Positions 15,344 to 25,663 of a stretch of DNA of 35,644 nucleotides are shown piece after piece; positions within the stretch are counted from its first letter, which is position 1, and every line of letters begins with the position of its first letter. Source of the DNA: an uncultured Anaerolineae bacterium (GTDB lineage Bacteria; Chloroflexota; Anaerolineae; Anaerolineales; Villigracilaceae). Position numbers and translations under genes: made by a program. The DNA lies in NCBI GenBank assembly GCA_903846015.1, contig CAIMZS010000179.1:1-35644 (forward strand), written 5' to 3'. Under the pieces are notes generated by a model that ran no database searches, was not told the origin of the DNA, and saw only the letters and a program-made list of their open reading frames with translations.

Positions 15344-16927
15344 ATGGATATAAATCCAGTTTTGCAGATTAAACACATTTCCAAGCGTTTCGACACCACC
15401 CAGGCGCTCGATGACGTCTCGCTGAATCTATTTCCTGGCGAAATTCACGCTCTGTTGGGTGAAAATGGGGCTGGCAAATCGACTCTGATCAAGATTATGA
15501 CGGGGATCTACTCGCCTGATGAAGGCGAATTATCCTTGGATGGAAAACCGATCCATCTGGCAAATTCTGTGGAAGCGCAAGCCTACGGTATTGCTGCCAT
15601 TTACCAGGAACCGATGGTGTTCCCAGACCTGACAGTTGCCGAAAACATTTTTATCACTCATCGCAATCGTGGATGGGTGATGAACTGGAGCCAGCTGAAT
15701 CGCGATGCCGACGCAATCCTTGCCAAACTGGGTGTCAAACTGGATGTTCGCATGCAAGCGCGCGGGCTGACCCTGGCTGCCCAACAAACTGTCGAGATCG
15801 CCAAAGCCATCTCACTCAAAGTGCGCATCTTGATTATGGACGAACCCACCGCCTCACTCTCGGCCCATGAGGTGCGACAACTTTTCAAGCTGGTTTACTC
15901 ACTCCGCGACCAGGGTGTCTCAATTCTCTTCATCAGTCACCGAATGGAAGAAGTCTTTGAAATTGCCGACCGTGTAACCGTATTCCGTGATGGCAAGCAG
16001 ATTTCCACCCTGCCGCGCAGCCAGGTAACCCAAGAAAGCTGCATCCAGGATATGGTAGGGCGCAAGGTTGAAGAATTCTTTGTCAAGAACAGTGCTCCGC
16101 GCGGCGAATTGCTGCTTTCGGCGCACAATCTGGGCCGCGCTGGTGTCTTTACTGGCTTGAATTTTGAAGTTTACCGTGGTGAGGTGTTGGGGTTCGCCGG
16201 TTTGGTTGGGTCGGGCCGAACAGATGTGGGTCTGGCACTCTTTGGTGTTGAACCAGCCGACTCTGGAGAGATCAGGGTGAATGGTAAAGCTGAAAAGGTA
16301 CATTCGCCTGAACAGGCCTTGCACCTGGGCATCGCATACATGACCGAGGATCGTCGCCAAATTGGACTGACGATGACGATGTCAATTACCAGCAATATTT
16401 CACTTCCAATGCTGCGTCAATATTTAACGCCCTTTGGAATGGTAAAGCGCGCTGAAGAAACCGCAACCGCCAACCATTTCCGAGAGCGGCTTGCGATCCG
16501 CACCACGACGGTTGAGCAACAAGTCGGGCGTCTCTCGGGAGGCAACCAGCAAAAAGTGATGCTGAGCAAATGGCTGAATGCCCGCCCGCAGTTATTAATT
16601 CTGGATGAGCCAACCAGGGGTATTGATGTGGGCGCCAAGGCTGAAGTGCATCAACTCATCAATGAACTGGCAGCGCAAGGCTTGAGCATCATCCTGATTT
16701 CATCCGACATGCCCGAGGTGATTGCGATGAGTGATCGGATACTGGTCATGCGCGAGGGAAAACAAATGGGATTATTCACACGTGCGGAAGCCACGCAGGA
16801 AAAAATCCTGACTTCCGCCATGGGTGCCACCCCACCCTTTCCAGCTCAGAACCGGGATAATGAAGGCGAGGCAATGGTACCCGGTTCTTCACGGGCAAAG
16901 GAAAGCGAAATGGAGAAATCTGCATGA
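15344..16927 (+). CDS. rhaT: CUT2 sugar ABC transporter ATPase (rhamnose type)
   Basis: A 527-residue protein with two ATPase domains, as usual for ribose/rhamnose-class importers. The first has Walker [10 protein letters not shown] (39-47) and Walker [11 protein letters not shown] (161-170). The second has the degenerate Walker [10 protein letters not shown] (287-294), signature LSGGNQQ (397-403) and Walker [13 protein letters not shown]. It powers uptake through the two following permeases. ATG 15344 has GAAGGA upstream. The last part is odd: residues 511-519 (MVPGSSRAK) are encoded by copy E of the dispersed repeat, so the tail has probably been extended by repeat insertion. The stop overlaps the next start as ATGA. 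The symbol follows the rhizobial rhaSTPQ naming. Confidence 0.9.
   Translation: MDINPVLQIKHISKRFDTTQALDDVSLNLFPGEIHALLGENGAGKSTLIKIMTGIYSPDEGELSLDGKPIHLANSVEAQAYGIAAIYQEPMVFPDLTVAENIFITHRNRGWVMNWSQLNRDADAILAKLGVKLDVRMQARGLTLAAQQTVEIAKAISLKVRILIMDEPTASLSAHEVRQLFKLVYSLRDQGVSILFISHRMEEVFEIADRVTVFRDGKQISTLPRSQVTQESCIQDMVGRKVEEFFVKNSAPRGELLLSAHNLGRAGVFTGLNFEVYRGEVLGFAGLVGSGRTDVGLALFGVEPADSGEIRVNGKAEKVHSPEQALHLGIAYMTEDRRQIGLTMTMSITSNISLPMLRQYLTPFGMVKRAEETATANHFRERLAIRTTTVEQQVGRLSGGNQQKVMLSKWLNARPQLLILDEPTRGIDVGAKAEVHQLINELAAQGLSIILISSDMPEVIAMSDRILVMREGKQMGLFTRAEATQEKILTSAMGATPPFPAQNRDNEGEAMVPGSSRAKESEMEKSA
16874..16897 (+). repeat. Dispersed GC-rich repeat, copy E, inside a coding end
   Basis: A 24-bp copy with core CCCGGTTCTTCACGGG, one mismatch from copy F at 27050. 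It is translated as part of the ATPase C-terminus and lies 26 bases before the permease start, placing it at the translation start of the next gene as in copies A and F. Confidence 0.65.
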
Positions 16928-17979
16928 ACTGGATTCGACGTACTTTCCGCCCTGAACAAGTTCGGGAACTAATCCTGGTACTGTTGATCGGATTAATTTT
17001 TGCTTTCTTCAGCACCCAGATTACAGGCTATTTCAGTCCGCGTATTTTTAACCGTATCACAGCCGACGTTGCAATCATTACTGTAGTCGCAGTCGGCGAG
17101 GTCTTGGTGCTGCTAACTCGGAACTATGATCTATCTGTGGGATCCATAGTCGGCGTGAGTGCGTATATAACTGGCACACTGCTGACCCGTAACCAAAGCA
17201 TGCCCCCACTCCAGGCAGTTGCCATTGCAGTAGCTCTTGGCGCGCTAATGGGATTAATCAACGGGGCACTGGTTTCTTACGGCAAAGTCCCATCCATTAT
17301 CGTCACATTTGGCACATTGGCAATTTATCGCTCTGTGTTGGTCGAGATATCCAATGCCAAAACGGTAGTAACAAGCCAGTTGCCGCAATGGCTGCTGGAT
17401 TTGCCAGGCGCCAATTTGATGACCGTCGGGGGGTTCGATCTTCGCCCAATGGTCTTAATGGCACTCATCATCGTGGTGCTCTTCCAACTGATCATCACCT
17501 ACCTGCCCTGGGGCAGACAGCTGCACGCCATCGGATCCAGCCCTGAAGCGGCGCGCATCGGTGGACTACCCGCACAGAAGATAGTGCTGGTGGCCTACAT
17601 CGTGTGCGGCGCGCTGGCGGGATTGGCCGGGTTCATGTATCTTGTACGCTTCGGCAATATCACTGTTGTGGCGGCACAAGGGATGGAAATGCAGGTAGTT
17701 GCGGCAGCAGTTGTTGGAGGCGTCAGTACCAACGGCGGCACAGGCACAATGATTGGAGCGCTATTGGGCGCTTTCATGATCAATCTTCTACAGCAAAGTT
17801 TGCTGCGCTGGTTACAAATCAGCGAATTTTGGATCGACGCCTTGCTAGGCGCACTCATTTTATTGGCAGTACTTGTTGATCATATCATCATGGACAAGCT
17901 GCGCACGATTTGGGCCCGCTCCGCCTTACAAGTCACCGATCCAGCATCCGAAATCAAGGAGAGCAGCCATGTTGCATAA
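16924..17979 (+). CDS. rhaP: CUT2 sugar ABC transporter permease 1
   Basis: A 351-residue inner-membrane protein of the RbsC/BPD_transp_2 family with about nine to ten hydrophobic segments, starting at [14 protein letters not shown] (16-29). The family stretch [11 protein letters not shown] and the coupling-helix region around [33 protein letters not shown] are evident. With permease 2 it forms the channel for the imported sugar, taken to be rhamnose or a relative from context. The ATG overlaps the stop of the ATPase (ATGA), so translation is probably coupled. Its own stop lies 11 bases inside permease 2. Confidence 0.9.
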   Translation: MNWIRRTFRPEQVRELILVLLIGLIFAFFSTQITGYFSPRIFNRITADVAIITVVAVGEVLVLLTRNYDLSVGSIVGVSAYITGTLLTRNQSMPPLQAVAIAVALGALMGLINGALVSYGKVPSIIVTFGTLAIYRSVLVEISNAKTVVTSQLPQWLLDLPGANLMTVGGFDLRPMVLMALIIVVLFQLIITYLPWGRQLHAIGSSPEAARIGGLPAQKIVLVAYIVCGALAGLAGFMYLVRFGNITVVAAQGMEMQVVAAAVVGGVSTNGGTGTMIGALLGAFMINLLQQSLLRWLQISEFWIDALLGALILLAVLVDHIIMDKLRTIWARSALQVTDPASEIKESSHVA

Positions 17980-18949
17980 GATCGAGCGCTTTCTAACCTG
18001 GGAATCCCTGCTGGTAGTACTCTTGGCGGTGATCGTTGTGATCAATGCCGTGCAGACTCCTTTCTATCTGCGTCCTGAAAACCAAATTAACCTTTTCCAA
18101 CTCTCAATTGAGAAAATCATCGTTGCATTGATCATGACCTTCATCATCATCAACGCAGAAATTGATCTATCAGTGGCTTCAATCATGGGACTGGCAGCCT
18201 GTACCACCGCTTACCTGTGGACCAACAAATACCCCATGGAACTTTGCATACTGGCAGGTCTTCTCTCTGGCGTAGCTGCAGGAATCTTCAACGGGTTCAT
18301 GGTTTCCAAAATTGGGCTGCCGTCCCTGGTGGTGACTCTGGCCGGACTGATTGGCTATCGCGGCCTGGCACGGGTATTGCTTGAAGACCAATCGGTCGGA
18401 CAATTTCCGGAGTGGTTTAACCGTTTGGGACAACAGCCCTTCATCGGTCCGTTTCCAATCGCGCTGATCATTTTCTTTATCTTGTTGATTATCGCCATCG
18501 TCATACTTCAGTACTCCGGATTTGGACGGCTGGTTTATGTGGTTGGAAACAATAAGGATGTCGCCCGCTTTTCTGGTGTCAATGTTGGGCGGGTAAAAAT
18601 GACTCTCTACATCGCATCTGGTTTCATTGCCGCTCTGGCTGGTCTATTATACACAGCAAGGTTGGGCGCAGTTCGGGGCGATACAGCCCTGGGATTTGAA
18701 CTGGATGTCATCACCATGGTTCTGCTGGGTGGCGTAAGTATCTTTGGAGGTTCGGGTTCTATATGGGGAGTGTTACTCTCCATTTTAATCATTCTCAATT
18801 TGCGCAACGGAATGGGGCTCGCCAATATCAGCGGAAATACTCAAACTGGCGTCATCGGTTTGCTGCTGATCATTTCCGTGCTTGGTCCCAATCTCGCCCG
18901 GGAGGCCAGGGCTGCCTGGAACCGGCGCACATACGTGCCCCGTGCGTGA
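17969..18949 (+). CDS. rhaQ: CUT2 sugar ABC transporter permease 2
   Basis: A 326-residue RbsC-type permease. Membrane segments begin at [42 protein letters not shown] and [34 protein letters not shown] are the counterparts of the family's substrate and coupling regions. ATG 17969 has AAGGAG upstream and overlaps the end of permease 1 by 11 bases, so the two are made together and likely form a heterodimer. After it, 218 bases separate it from the binding protein; they show no gene and no firm promoter. Confidence 0.9.
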   Translation: MLHKIERFLTWESLLVVLLAVIVVINAVQTPFYLRPENQINLFQLSIEKIIVALIMTFIIINAEIDLSVASIMGLAACTTAYLWTNKYPMELCILAGLLSGVAAGIFNGFMVSKIGLPSLVVTLAGLIGYRGLARVLLEDQSVGQFPEWFNRLGQQPFIGPFPIALIIFFILLIIAIVILQYSGFGRLVYVVGNNKDVARFSGVNVGRVKMTLYIASGFIAALAGLLYTARLGAVRGDTALGFELDVITMVLLGGVSIFGGSGSIWGVLLSILIILNLRNGMGLANISGNTQTGVIGLLLIISVLGPNLAREARAAWNRRTYVPRA

Positions 18950-19167
18950 ACTACCCCATGAAACGAAAGGAGGAAAATATCAAGCCACCGGGATCATGAT
19001 CATCCGAATTAACCCCATAAGAACCTGGGACTACTTCAAATGATACGCATGACTTGACCAAGAACCGGAGCCACAAATACACCATTTTTGTTTTCACTTG
19101 TTCGAAACGGGTATAGACCATATTCCCGTGCAGAGACTTTAACCATTAATCTAATTGGAGGAAGAAA

Positions 19168-21267
19168 ATGCTGAAGAAAGTTGTCAATACGCTTTTGATC
19201 GTTACCATGCTGCTCCTGTCTGCCTGCGGCAGTCCGGCAACCCCAGCCCCTGCAGCGGCTACCGCTGTGCCCGCCACTGCTGTCCCCGCCGCTGCGACCG
19301 CTGTCCCTGCTGTCTCCGCAACAGTAGTGAAGGCCGAAACAGGCAAATCCATCGACATGGTGCTACTACCCAAATTCCTGGGAATCTCCGTTTTTGATGA
19401 AGCCAATCAAGGCGCTCAGGAAGCACATGCAGAACTAAAGAACGCCGGTAAATTGGATTTCCTTGGACCTACGCCTGAAAACAGCGTAGCCGGACAGATC
19501 GAAATCGTCACCAACTCCACCACTCAGGGCGTCAAAGCCATGATGATCAGCAACAACGCTGGTGATCAACTCGTCCCATCCGTCAAAGCCGCCCGCGCAA
19601 AGGGTATGACCATTGTCACCTGGGACTCCCCAGTCCCGTCCGGCGATGGAGAGCAGCTCTTCGTTGCTCAGGTGGATTTCAACCAGATGGGTAAGACCAT
19701 GGCTGATATGGCTCTCGACATCATTGGGGCGGATGGAGGCAGTTTCGCAGTCCTCTCTGCTTCACCAGATGCCGCCAACCAGAACGCCTGGATCGCTGCC
19801 ATGAAAGAAGCCCTCAAGGATGCTAAGTATTCCAAGCTCAAGCTTTTGGATGTGGTTTACGGTAACGATCAATCTGAGACTTCCTACAAGCAGGCACTCG
19901 CGCTGGTAGACAAGTACCCGGATATGAAATTGATCATGTCACCCACCACAGTTGGTATCGTTGCTGCCTCCAAGGCCATGCAAGATGAAAAACTGTGCGA
20001 CAAGGTCAAGGTCTCCGGCCTGGGTCTGCCTTCTGAAATGGCGTCTTATACAAAGAACGGCTGCGCTCCCGAGTTCGCCCTGTGGAGCTTTGTCGACCTC
20101 GGCTACCTGACCTATTACGCCACCTATCTGTTAGCCGATGGCCAGTTACAGGGTGTTGCTGGCGAGACCTTCGAAGCCGGTCGTATGGGTACTTACACCA
20201 TCGAAAAAGATCCCACCCGCCCCAATGGTCTTCGTATTGTCATGGGCCCATTCACAGTCTACAATAAAGATAATGTCGGTGATGCAGCCCCAGCAGCTCC
20301 CGCAGCGGCAAAAGCCGTTCCCGGCCAGTCCGTCAAAATGGTACTGCTGCCCAAATTTCTGGGAATCTCCGTTTTTGATGAAGCCAATCAGGGCGCTCAG
20401 GAAGCACATGCGGAACTGAAGAACCCCGAAAAACTGCAATTCCTTGGACCTACGCCTGAAAACAGCGTAGCCGGACAGATCGAAATCGTCACCAACTCCA
20501 CCACCCAGGGCGTTCAGGCCATGATGATCAGCAACAACGCTGGTGATCAACTCGTTCCTGCAGCCAAAGCCGCCCGCTCAAAGGCGATGACCATTGTTAC
20601 CTGGGATTCTCCCATCCCGTCCGGTGATGGCGAACAGCTCTTCGTTGCCCAGGTAGATTTCAACCAGATGGGTAAGACCATGGCTGATATGGCACTCGAC
20701 ATCATTGGGGCGGATGGCGGTAGTTTCGCAGTCCTCTCTGCCTCACCAGATGCTGCCAATCAGAACGCCTGGATTGCTGCCATGAAGGAAGCCCTCAAGG
20801 ACGCCAAGTATTCCAAGCTCACACTTTTGGATGTTGTTTACGGTAACGACCAATCTGAAACTTCCTACAAGCAGGCACTCGCGCTGGTAGACAAGTACCC
20901 GGATATGAAACTGATCATGTCACCCACCACAGTTGGCATCGTTGCTGCCTCCAAGGCCATGCAAGATGAAAAACTGTGCGACAAAGTTAAGGTCTCCGGC
21001 CTGGGTCTGCCTTCCGAAATGGCTTCTTATACCAAGAACGGCTGCGCTCCCGAGTTCGCCCTGTGGAGCTTTGTCGACCTCGGATATCTGACCTATTACG
21101 CCACTTACATGATTGCCACTGGCACCATCAAGGGCGTTGAAGGTGAAACCTTCGAAGCCGGTCGTATGGGTACTTACACCATTGAAAAGGACCCCACCCG
21201 CGCGAATGGTCTGCGCATCGTCATGGGTCCATTCACCGTCTACAACAAAGACAACGTAGGCAACTAG
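19168..21267 (+). CDS. rhaS: Two-headed sugar-binding lipoprotein (tandem RhaS-like domains)
   Basis: A 699-residue lipoprotein, about twice the usual length. The signal peptide ends in a lipobox LLLSAC with Cys20, followed by an Ala/Pro/Thr tether. Two type I periplasmic-binding domains follow: residues 64-371 and 391-698, 308 residues each and about 94% identical by my alignment (18 differences), joined by an Ala/Pro-rich linker. At DNA level the units (19357-20280 and 20338-21261) are offset by exactly 981 bases. Half of the changes cluster in a few patches, notably [13 protein letters not shown] versus [13 protein letters not shown]. It delivers sugar to the CUT2 permeases. RhaS-like is inferred from the adjacent rhamnose genes. 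GGAGG precedes the ATG. Confidence 0.88.
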   Translation: MLKKVVNTLLIVTMLLLSACGSPATPAPAAATAVPATAVPAAATAVPAVSATVVKAETGKSIDMVLLPKFLGISVFDEANQGAQEAHAELKNAGKLDFLGPTPENSVAGQIEIVTNSTTQGVKAMMISNNAGDQLVPSVKAARAKGMTIVTWDSPVPSGDGEQLFVAQVDFNQMGKTMADMALDIIGADGGSFAVLSASPDAANQNAWIAAMKEALKDAKYSKLKLLDVVYGNDQSETSYKQALALVDKYPDMKLIMSPTTVGIVAASKAMQDEKLCDKVKVSGLGLPSEMASYTKNGCAPEFALWSFVDLGYLTYYATYLLADGQLQGVAGETFEAGRMGTYTIEKDPTRPNGLRIVMGPFTVYNKDNVGDAAPAAPAAAKAVPGQSVKMVLLPKFLGISVFDEANQGAQEAHAELKNPEKLQFLGPTPENSVAGQIEIVTNSTTQGVQAMMISNNAGDQLVPAAKAARSKAMTIVTWDSPIPSGDGEQLFVAQVDFNQMGKTMADMALDIIGADGGSFAVLSASPDAANQNAWIAAMKEALKDAKYSKLTLLDVVYGNDQSETSYKQALALVDKYPDMKLIMSPTTVGIVAASKAMQDEKLCDKVKVSGLGLPSEMASYTKNGCAPEFALWSFVDLGYLTYYATYMIATGTIKGVEGETFEAGRMGTYTIEKDPTRANGLRIVMGPFTVYNKDNVGN
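19357..20280 (+). repeat. Binding-domain repeat unit 1
   Basis: First of two directly repeated 924-bp units, matched by 20338-21261 at an offset of 981 bases. Many differences are silent third-position changes, so the pair has diverged under protein-level constraint and is real rather than an assembly doubling. Confidence 0.9.
20338..21261 (+). repeat. Binding-domain repeat unit 2
   Basis: Second 924-bp unit, in frame with unit 1 through a 57-base Ala/Pro linker. It lacks its own signal peptide, confirming that the two are made as one polypeptide. Confidence 0.9.
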
Positions 21268-21284
21268 TAATTTCCCGTTTACAA

Positions 21285-21315
21285 AAGCTGCGGGTGGAAT
21301 GTCCACCCGCAGCTT
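21285..21315 (+). terminator. Strong hairpin after the binding-protein gene
   Basis: AAGCTGCGGGTGG pairs perfectly with CCACCCGCAGCTT: 13 bp around an AATGT loop. No T run follows, so it may be a 3'-end stabiliser or partial terminator that keeps binding-protein mRNA abundant compared with the next gene. The rest of the gap to 21505 holds no gene. Confidence 0.6.
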
Positions 21316-21505
21316 CTCACTAAAATGACAATCAATCCCGCTCCTCGAGCAGAAATAGAATCCAGCTTTACGGGTTATTTTAGGGAATGGTAATATCAAG
21401 AGCAAGGATAGTGATCCAGGGTAGCGCACGGCGACCTCAATTGTTAGATCTTAAAATTAAGCGCGATAACTTTATTGATGATCTACGGCCAGAAGGAGTT
21501 TTATA

Positions 21506-23827
21506 ATGAATAATGAAATGATCAACAAAATTCCGCTCAGCGATTATAGTTTGATAGGAAAGGATTCATCTCTGGCCATTGAAAAGGGCCTGGCAAATGC
21601 GAAGTGGTATGTTTCGCCTGTGCCACGGGAAAAGATGCGCGAACTCCTGGAACGAAAAGATGGCCCAGCCATACGAGATACACTCTTGTGGCTGGTATTG
21701 CTGTTTTTCTTTGGAGCTTGTGGGTTCATTCTGTGGGGAAGCTGGTGGGCAATTTTTCCTTTTGCCGTTTATGGCGTTTTGTATGCTTCGGTTTCAGACT
21801 CCAGATGGCATGAATCCAGCCACGGCACCGCCTTCAAAACGGATTGGATGAATAATGCCTTGTACGAACTGGCCTCCTTTATGGTGATCCGTGAATCAGT
21901 TCGCTGGCGCTGGAGTCACACTCGCCACCATAGCGACACGATCATAGTAGGACGAGACCCGGAGATCGCAGTTCCGCGGCCATTTAAGTTGGGCGTATTT
22001 ATTCTCAATTTTTTCAATGTTTTTGCTTTTCGAATGTACTGGAGCAATGTACTGCTGCACTGCACCGGCAAAGTAACCGCAGATGAGCGCACCTACATTC
22101 CCGAAACGGAATATCCCAAATTATTTATCCGGGCGCGCATCTATGTTTTGATTTACCTGGGAATTATTGGATTAAGCATTTATTCAGGCAGCATTCTGCC
22201 TCTTTTATATATAGGTCTTTCGAGTTTTTACGGAGGCTGGCTGATGCCAGTCTACGGCAATACACAGCATGCCGGGTTGGCTGAGAACGTGCTCGACCAT
22301 CGCCTGAACTGCCGAACAGTTTATATGCACGCAGTTAACCGCTACCTGTACTGGAATATGAATTACCATGTTGAACACCACATGTTCCCGTTGGTACCTT
22401 ACCATGCCTTGCCGAAACTGCATGAACTCATCAAGGCGGATGTCCCGCCCGCCTATAATGGTCTTCGGGCGGCCTACAGCGAGATAATCCCCGCTCTGAT
22501 GCGTCAGGCCAAGGACCCAACCTACTTTGTTAAGCGTCAACTCCCAGAAAGCGCGCTTGCCCTATCGCTATCGGATGTTTCCAGTAATGACAAAGCAGCC
22601 CTTGCCGCGGGTACATCCCAAGTGATTAAAACGGAATGTAAACATCTTGCAAATGGTTGGATTGAGATTTGCCCAAGCAGCCAGATTCGAAAAGAAGAGG
22701 TACTGCGTTTCGACCACAATCACCAAACCTTTGCCCTTTATTGCGACCAGAATGGGAGTTTTTACGCAACCGATGGCCTTTGCACCCATGGAAACGCACA
22801 TCTGGCCGATGGTATGATAAAGGGAACGATTATCGAATGTGCCAAGCACAACGGACGTTTTGATATACGCGATGGCTCGCCTCAACGCTTGCCCGTATGT
22901 GTAGGATTAAAAACTTATCAGGTGCGCGAAAGCGGCGGCATGCTTCAAGTCGATTTATCCACAGCTGGCGGATACGGTGTAACTCAGGCATCTGACACGT
23001 ACACATTCCGGGTGGTCAGCAACTTGAACGTTGCCACAACCATCAAAGAACTTGTGCTCGAACCCATAGACAGCGTTGGAGTGCCAGATTACCAGCCTGG
23101 TGATTACCTGCAGTTCAACATTCCGGATTATCCAGAACGCACATTGCAAGAAATTGAAATCGGGCCGCCTTACGAAACCACCTGGCGAACTCAAGGCATC
23201 TTCGACCTGAAAGCAGCCAACCCGGCCGCCTGCCGCCGTAATTATTCGATGGCCAACAACCCGCAAATTGAAAAAAACATGCGCTTCAATGTACGCCTGG
23301 CTGTGCCGCCCGCAGGTGTCCATTGCCTTCCTGGTGTTGGCTCGTCCTATGTTTTTAGCCTCAAACCAGGCGATAACGTTACCGCAACCGGGCCTTTCGG
23401 TGATTTTCATGTCAGGGAAACAGGCCGTGAAATGGTTTACCTGGGAGGAGGGGCCGGCATGGCTCCGCTGCGTTCGCATCTTTCGTGGCTATTTGAAACC
23501 CGCAAAACGAATGCTCTCGTGAGCTATTGGTATGGCGCGCGTTCACTTCAAGAAATTTTTTACCAGGAATACTTTGAAAACCTTGCGAAGTCATACAATA
23601 ATTTCAAATTCCATGTCGGACTCTCTGAGCCACAACCAGATGATCAGTGGAACGCATACACCGGTTTTATCCATGAAATTTTGAAGAGTAAATACCTTGA
23701 CTCGCATCCAAATCCAAAGAACATCGATTATTTCCTGTGTGGCCCCCCTGCCATGATCCAGGCCGCGACAGCCATGCTGAAAAACCTGAGAATTCCACCA
23801 GCGCAAGTTTTCTTTGATGAATTCTAG
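21506..23827 (+). CDS. Self-contained membrane oxygenase: desaturase-Rieske-reductase fusion (MocDEF-like)
   Basis: A 773-residue three-part protein. Residues 1-345 are a membrane di-iron fatty-acid-desaturase-type domain with HESSH (102-106), HTRHH (138-142) and HVEHH (288-292) plus several membrane segments near 58-95 and 165-245. Residues 375-487 are a Rieske ferredoxin with CTH (426-428) and CAKH (445-448). Residues 495-773 are an NqrF-like flavin reductase with RNYSMAN (578-584), GGGAGMAP (647-654) and CGPPAM (745-750). Together they can pass electrons from NAD(P)H to the di-iron site. The same parts occur as MocD, MocE and MocF, reported to remove the O-methyl of rhizopine. In a rhamnose operon an O-demethylase for methylated deoxysugars is a reasonable inference; lipid desaturation is the alternative. 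AGAAGGAG precedes the ATG. Confidence 0.8.
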   Translation: MNNEMINKIPLSDYSLIGKDSSLAIEKGLANAKWYVSPVPREKMRELLERKDGPAIRDTLLWLVLLFFFGACGFILWGSWWAIFPFAVYGVLYASVSDSRWHESSHGTAFKTDWMNNALYELASFMVIRESVRWRWSHTRHHSDTIIVGRDPEIAVPRPFKLGVFILNFFNVFAFRMYWSNVLLHCTGKVTADERTYIPETEYPKLFIRARIYVLIYLGIIGLSIYSGSILPLLYIGLSSFYGGWLMPVYGNTQHAGLAENVLDHRLNCRTVYMHAVNRYLYWNMNYHVEHHMFPLVPYHALPKLHELIKADVPPAYNGLRAAYSEIIPALMRQAKDPTYFVKRQLPESALALSLSDVSSNDKAALAAGTSQVIKTECKHLANGWIEICPSSQIRKEEVLRFDHNHQTFALYCDQNGSFYATDGLCTHGNAHLADGMIKGTIIECAKHNGRFDIRDGSPQRLPVCVGLKTYQVRESGGMLQVDLSTAGGYGVTQASDTYTFRVVSNLNVATTIKELVLEPIDSVGVPDYQPGDYLQFNIPDYPERTLQEIEIGPPYETTWRTQGIFDLKAANPAACRRNYSMANNPQIEKNMRFNVRLAVPPAGVHCLPGVGSSYVFSLKPGDNVTATGPFGDFHVRETGREMVYLGGGAGMAPLRSHLSWLFETRKTNALVSYWYGARSLQEIFYQEYFENLAKSYNNFKFHVGLSEPQPDDQWNAYTGFIHEILKSKYLDSHPNPKNIDYFLCGPPAMIQAATAMLKNLRIPPAQVFFDEF

Positions 23828-23887
23828 CAGCCAAGCGATCAAATTGCAGATCAAAATTTTTCCTAAATAAGTCTACGGAGCAGAGCT

Positions 23888-24712
23888 ATGAAATTATTAT
23901 TAGCGCGACATTTATGGGGCATTACCGAAACATGGGAGCAATCCTTTCCACGGATTCTCGCTGAAGGATACCAAGCCATCGAGACTCCTTTACCAGAGCC
24001 AGAAGATCAGGATCGTTTCCGCGCTTTATTGGATCAGTATGGATTTGAATATATTGCCATGGTTCTGACGAGCGGAGCGACAGTAACGGACCATGTTAAT
24101 TCATTTCGGTCGCAAATTGAGTCTAGCAGCAAGCTGCGCCCCATGATGATAAATAGCCATAGTGGGCGCGACTCATGGACAGAATCACAGAGTCGCGAAT
24201 ATTTTAAACAAATACTGGCAGTAGAGGCAACGCTGGATATCCCGGTTGCCCATGAAACCCATCGAGGTCGGATCTTATTCAACCCCTGGATCACGGAACG
24301 AATGCTGCTCGAATTTGAGCATTTGTATCTTTGCTGCGATCTCAGCCATTGGGTATGTGTGTGCGAACGCCTGTTAAATAACGAATCGGAGATTATCCGC
24401 CTTTGTGCTGAGCGATGTATTCATTTGCACACAAGAGTTGGGTATGAGCAAGGCCCGCAGGTACCGGACCCGCGCGCACCAGAATATAAAACGCACCTGG
24501 AAGCACACGAAAACTGGTGGAATATCATCTGGAATACTCAGGCAGCCCAGGGGCGAAAAATCAGCACAATGACGCCAGAATTTGGGCCTCCTGGTTATTT
24601 GCACACACTGCCTTACACCAATATGCCGGTGGCTGACCTGTGGGATATTTGCAATTGGCAGGCACAGCGCCAGTCTGAACGCTTTGCGAATCAATTTCCT
24701 GATATTACCTGA
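23888..24712 (+). CDS. Sugar phosphate isomerase/epimerase-like TIM-barrel protein
   Basis: A 274-residue AP-endonuclease-2/xylose-isomerase-like barrel, the family that includes IolE and MocC. Candidate metal ligands are Glu123 (AHETHRGR), Asp151 (CCDLSHW), His181 (HLHTRVGY) and Glu231 (MTPEFGPPGY), in the usual strand-end order. Members isomerise, epimerise or dehydrate sugars and cyclitols; the substrate here is unknown. It follows the oxygenase fusion by 60 bases and precedes rhaD, so it may process a product of that oxygenase or a non-standard sugar entering the rhamnose route. Fold call is good, function open. Confidence 0.7.
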   Translation: MKLLLARHLWGITETWEQSFPRILAEGYQAIETPLPEPEDQDRFRALLDQYGFEYIAMVLTSGATVTDHVNSFRSQIESSSKLRPMMINSHSGRDSWTESQSREYFKQILAVEATLDIPVAHETHRGRILFNPWITERMLLEFEHLYLCCDLSHWVCVCERLLNNESEIIRLCAERCIHLHTRVGYEQGPQVPDPRAPEYKTHLEAHENWWNIIWNTQAAQGRKISTMTPEFGPPGYLHTLPYTNMPVADLWDICNWQAQRQSERFANQFPDIT

Positions 24713-24783
24713 ACGAGCAGAATTGAACTCTATTCCTGCTTTCAAGAAATGAAGACCTCTTATAAAACAATAAAGGACAAACA

Positions 24784-25605
24784 ATGTTAGAAACCCCTTA
24801 CCCCGAACTTGACGATATGCTGAGAATGATGGGAGAAGCTGGTCGACACCTGGCAGATATCGAAGCTAGCGAAGGCGCAGCCGGAAATATATCGGTCTGC
24901 ATGCGCTGGCCTGTTGAACCACGCTCCCGTTTTCAAGTGATGACCGAGATAGAACTACCCCAGTCAGTACCTGAACTCGCCCACGCGACATTTCTTGTCA
25001 GCGGTTCTGGCCGTCGGCTACGCGAAATCATCGATGAGCCAACCGCCAATATCGCCTGTATCGTAGTAAATCCGGGCGGCATAACCGGCAAGCTGTTTAC
25101 ATCCTACCAGCGTCGCTTCGAGCATGTCACCAGTGAATTTAATTCACACCTGGCAGTTCACTATGATCAGATTTGCACAACCAATACAAACTTTCACGCG
25201 GTCATTCACGGTCAACCCATTCACCTGACATACCTCAGCCACATCCCACGTTACCAGGATGAGCAATTTCTCAACTCACACCTGTTACGCTGGCAACCAG
25301 AAACGATCATTAACTTGCCTGAAGGTATTGGGTTTATCCCATTCCAGGTACCAAGCTCAACCGAATTGATGGCCGGGAATATCGTATCACTGCGCCAACA
25401 CCGCATTGTTGTCTGGGCCAAGCATGGTGTCATGGCGCGTTCAGACATCTCCATAAAACGCGCTGCGGATCGGGTGGAATATGCCGAAACCGCGGCAAAA
25501 TACGAGTTTCTAAACTTAAGCGTCGGAGAAATCGGTACCGGTCTCAGCAGCGAAGAAATTCGCTCGATTTGTTCCACATTTAATATCAAGCAGAATATAT
25601 TCTAA
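24784..25605 (+). CDS. rhaD: Rhamnulose-1-phosphate aldolase
   Basis: A 273-residue class II aldolase, matching the length of E. coli RhaD (274). It cleaves L-rhamnulose-1-phosphate to DHAP and L-lactaldehyde with zinc. Features are EGAAGNIS near the phosphate site, VSGSGRR, the zinc region [15 protein letters not shown] with its two His three apart, and AKHGVMARS supplying a further His. RhaD-specific length and segments distinguish it from the shorter FucA at 29049. The ATG is preceded by AAAGGA. It is followed 58 bases later by rhaA. Confidence 0.92.
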   Translation: MLETPYPELDDMLRMMGEAGRHLADIEASEGAAGNISVCMRWPVEPRSRFQVMTEIELPQSVPELAHATFLVSGSGRRLREIIDEPTANIACIVVNPGGITGKLFTSYQRRFEHVTSEFNSHLAVHYDQICTTNTNFHAVIHGQPIHLTYLSHIPRYQDEQFLNSHLLRWQPETIINLPEGIGFIPFQVPSSTELMAGNIVSLRQHRIVVWAKHGVMARSDISIKRAADRVEYAETAAKYEFLNLSVGEIGTGLSSEEIRSICSTFNIKQNIF

Positions 25606-25663
25606 ATTTGTTTTGGTTTTATGGGATTTTCCAGAGAGCCATAAAAACACAACGGGAGCCAAT

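Noticed and set aside
19357-21261. Binding-protein duplication as an assembly error
   Set aside because: The units differ at many silent sites and about 18 residues, and are joined by a unique in-frame linker, so a simple collapse or duplication error does not explain them.
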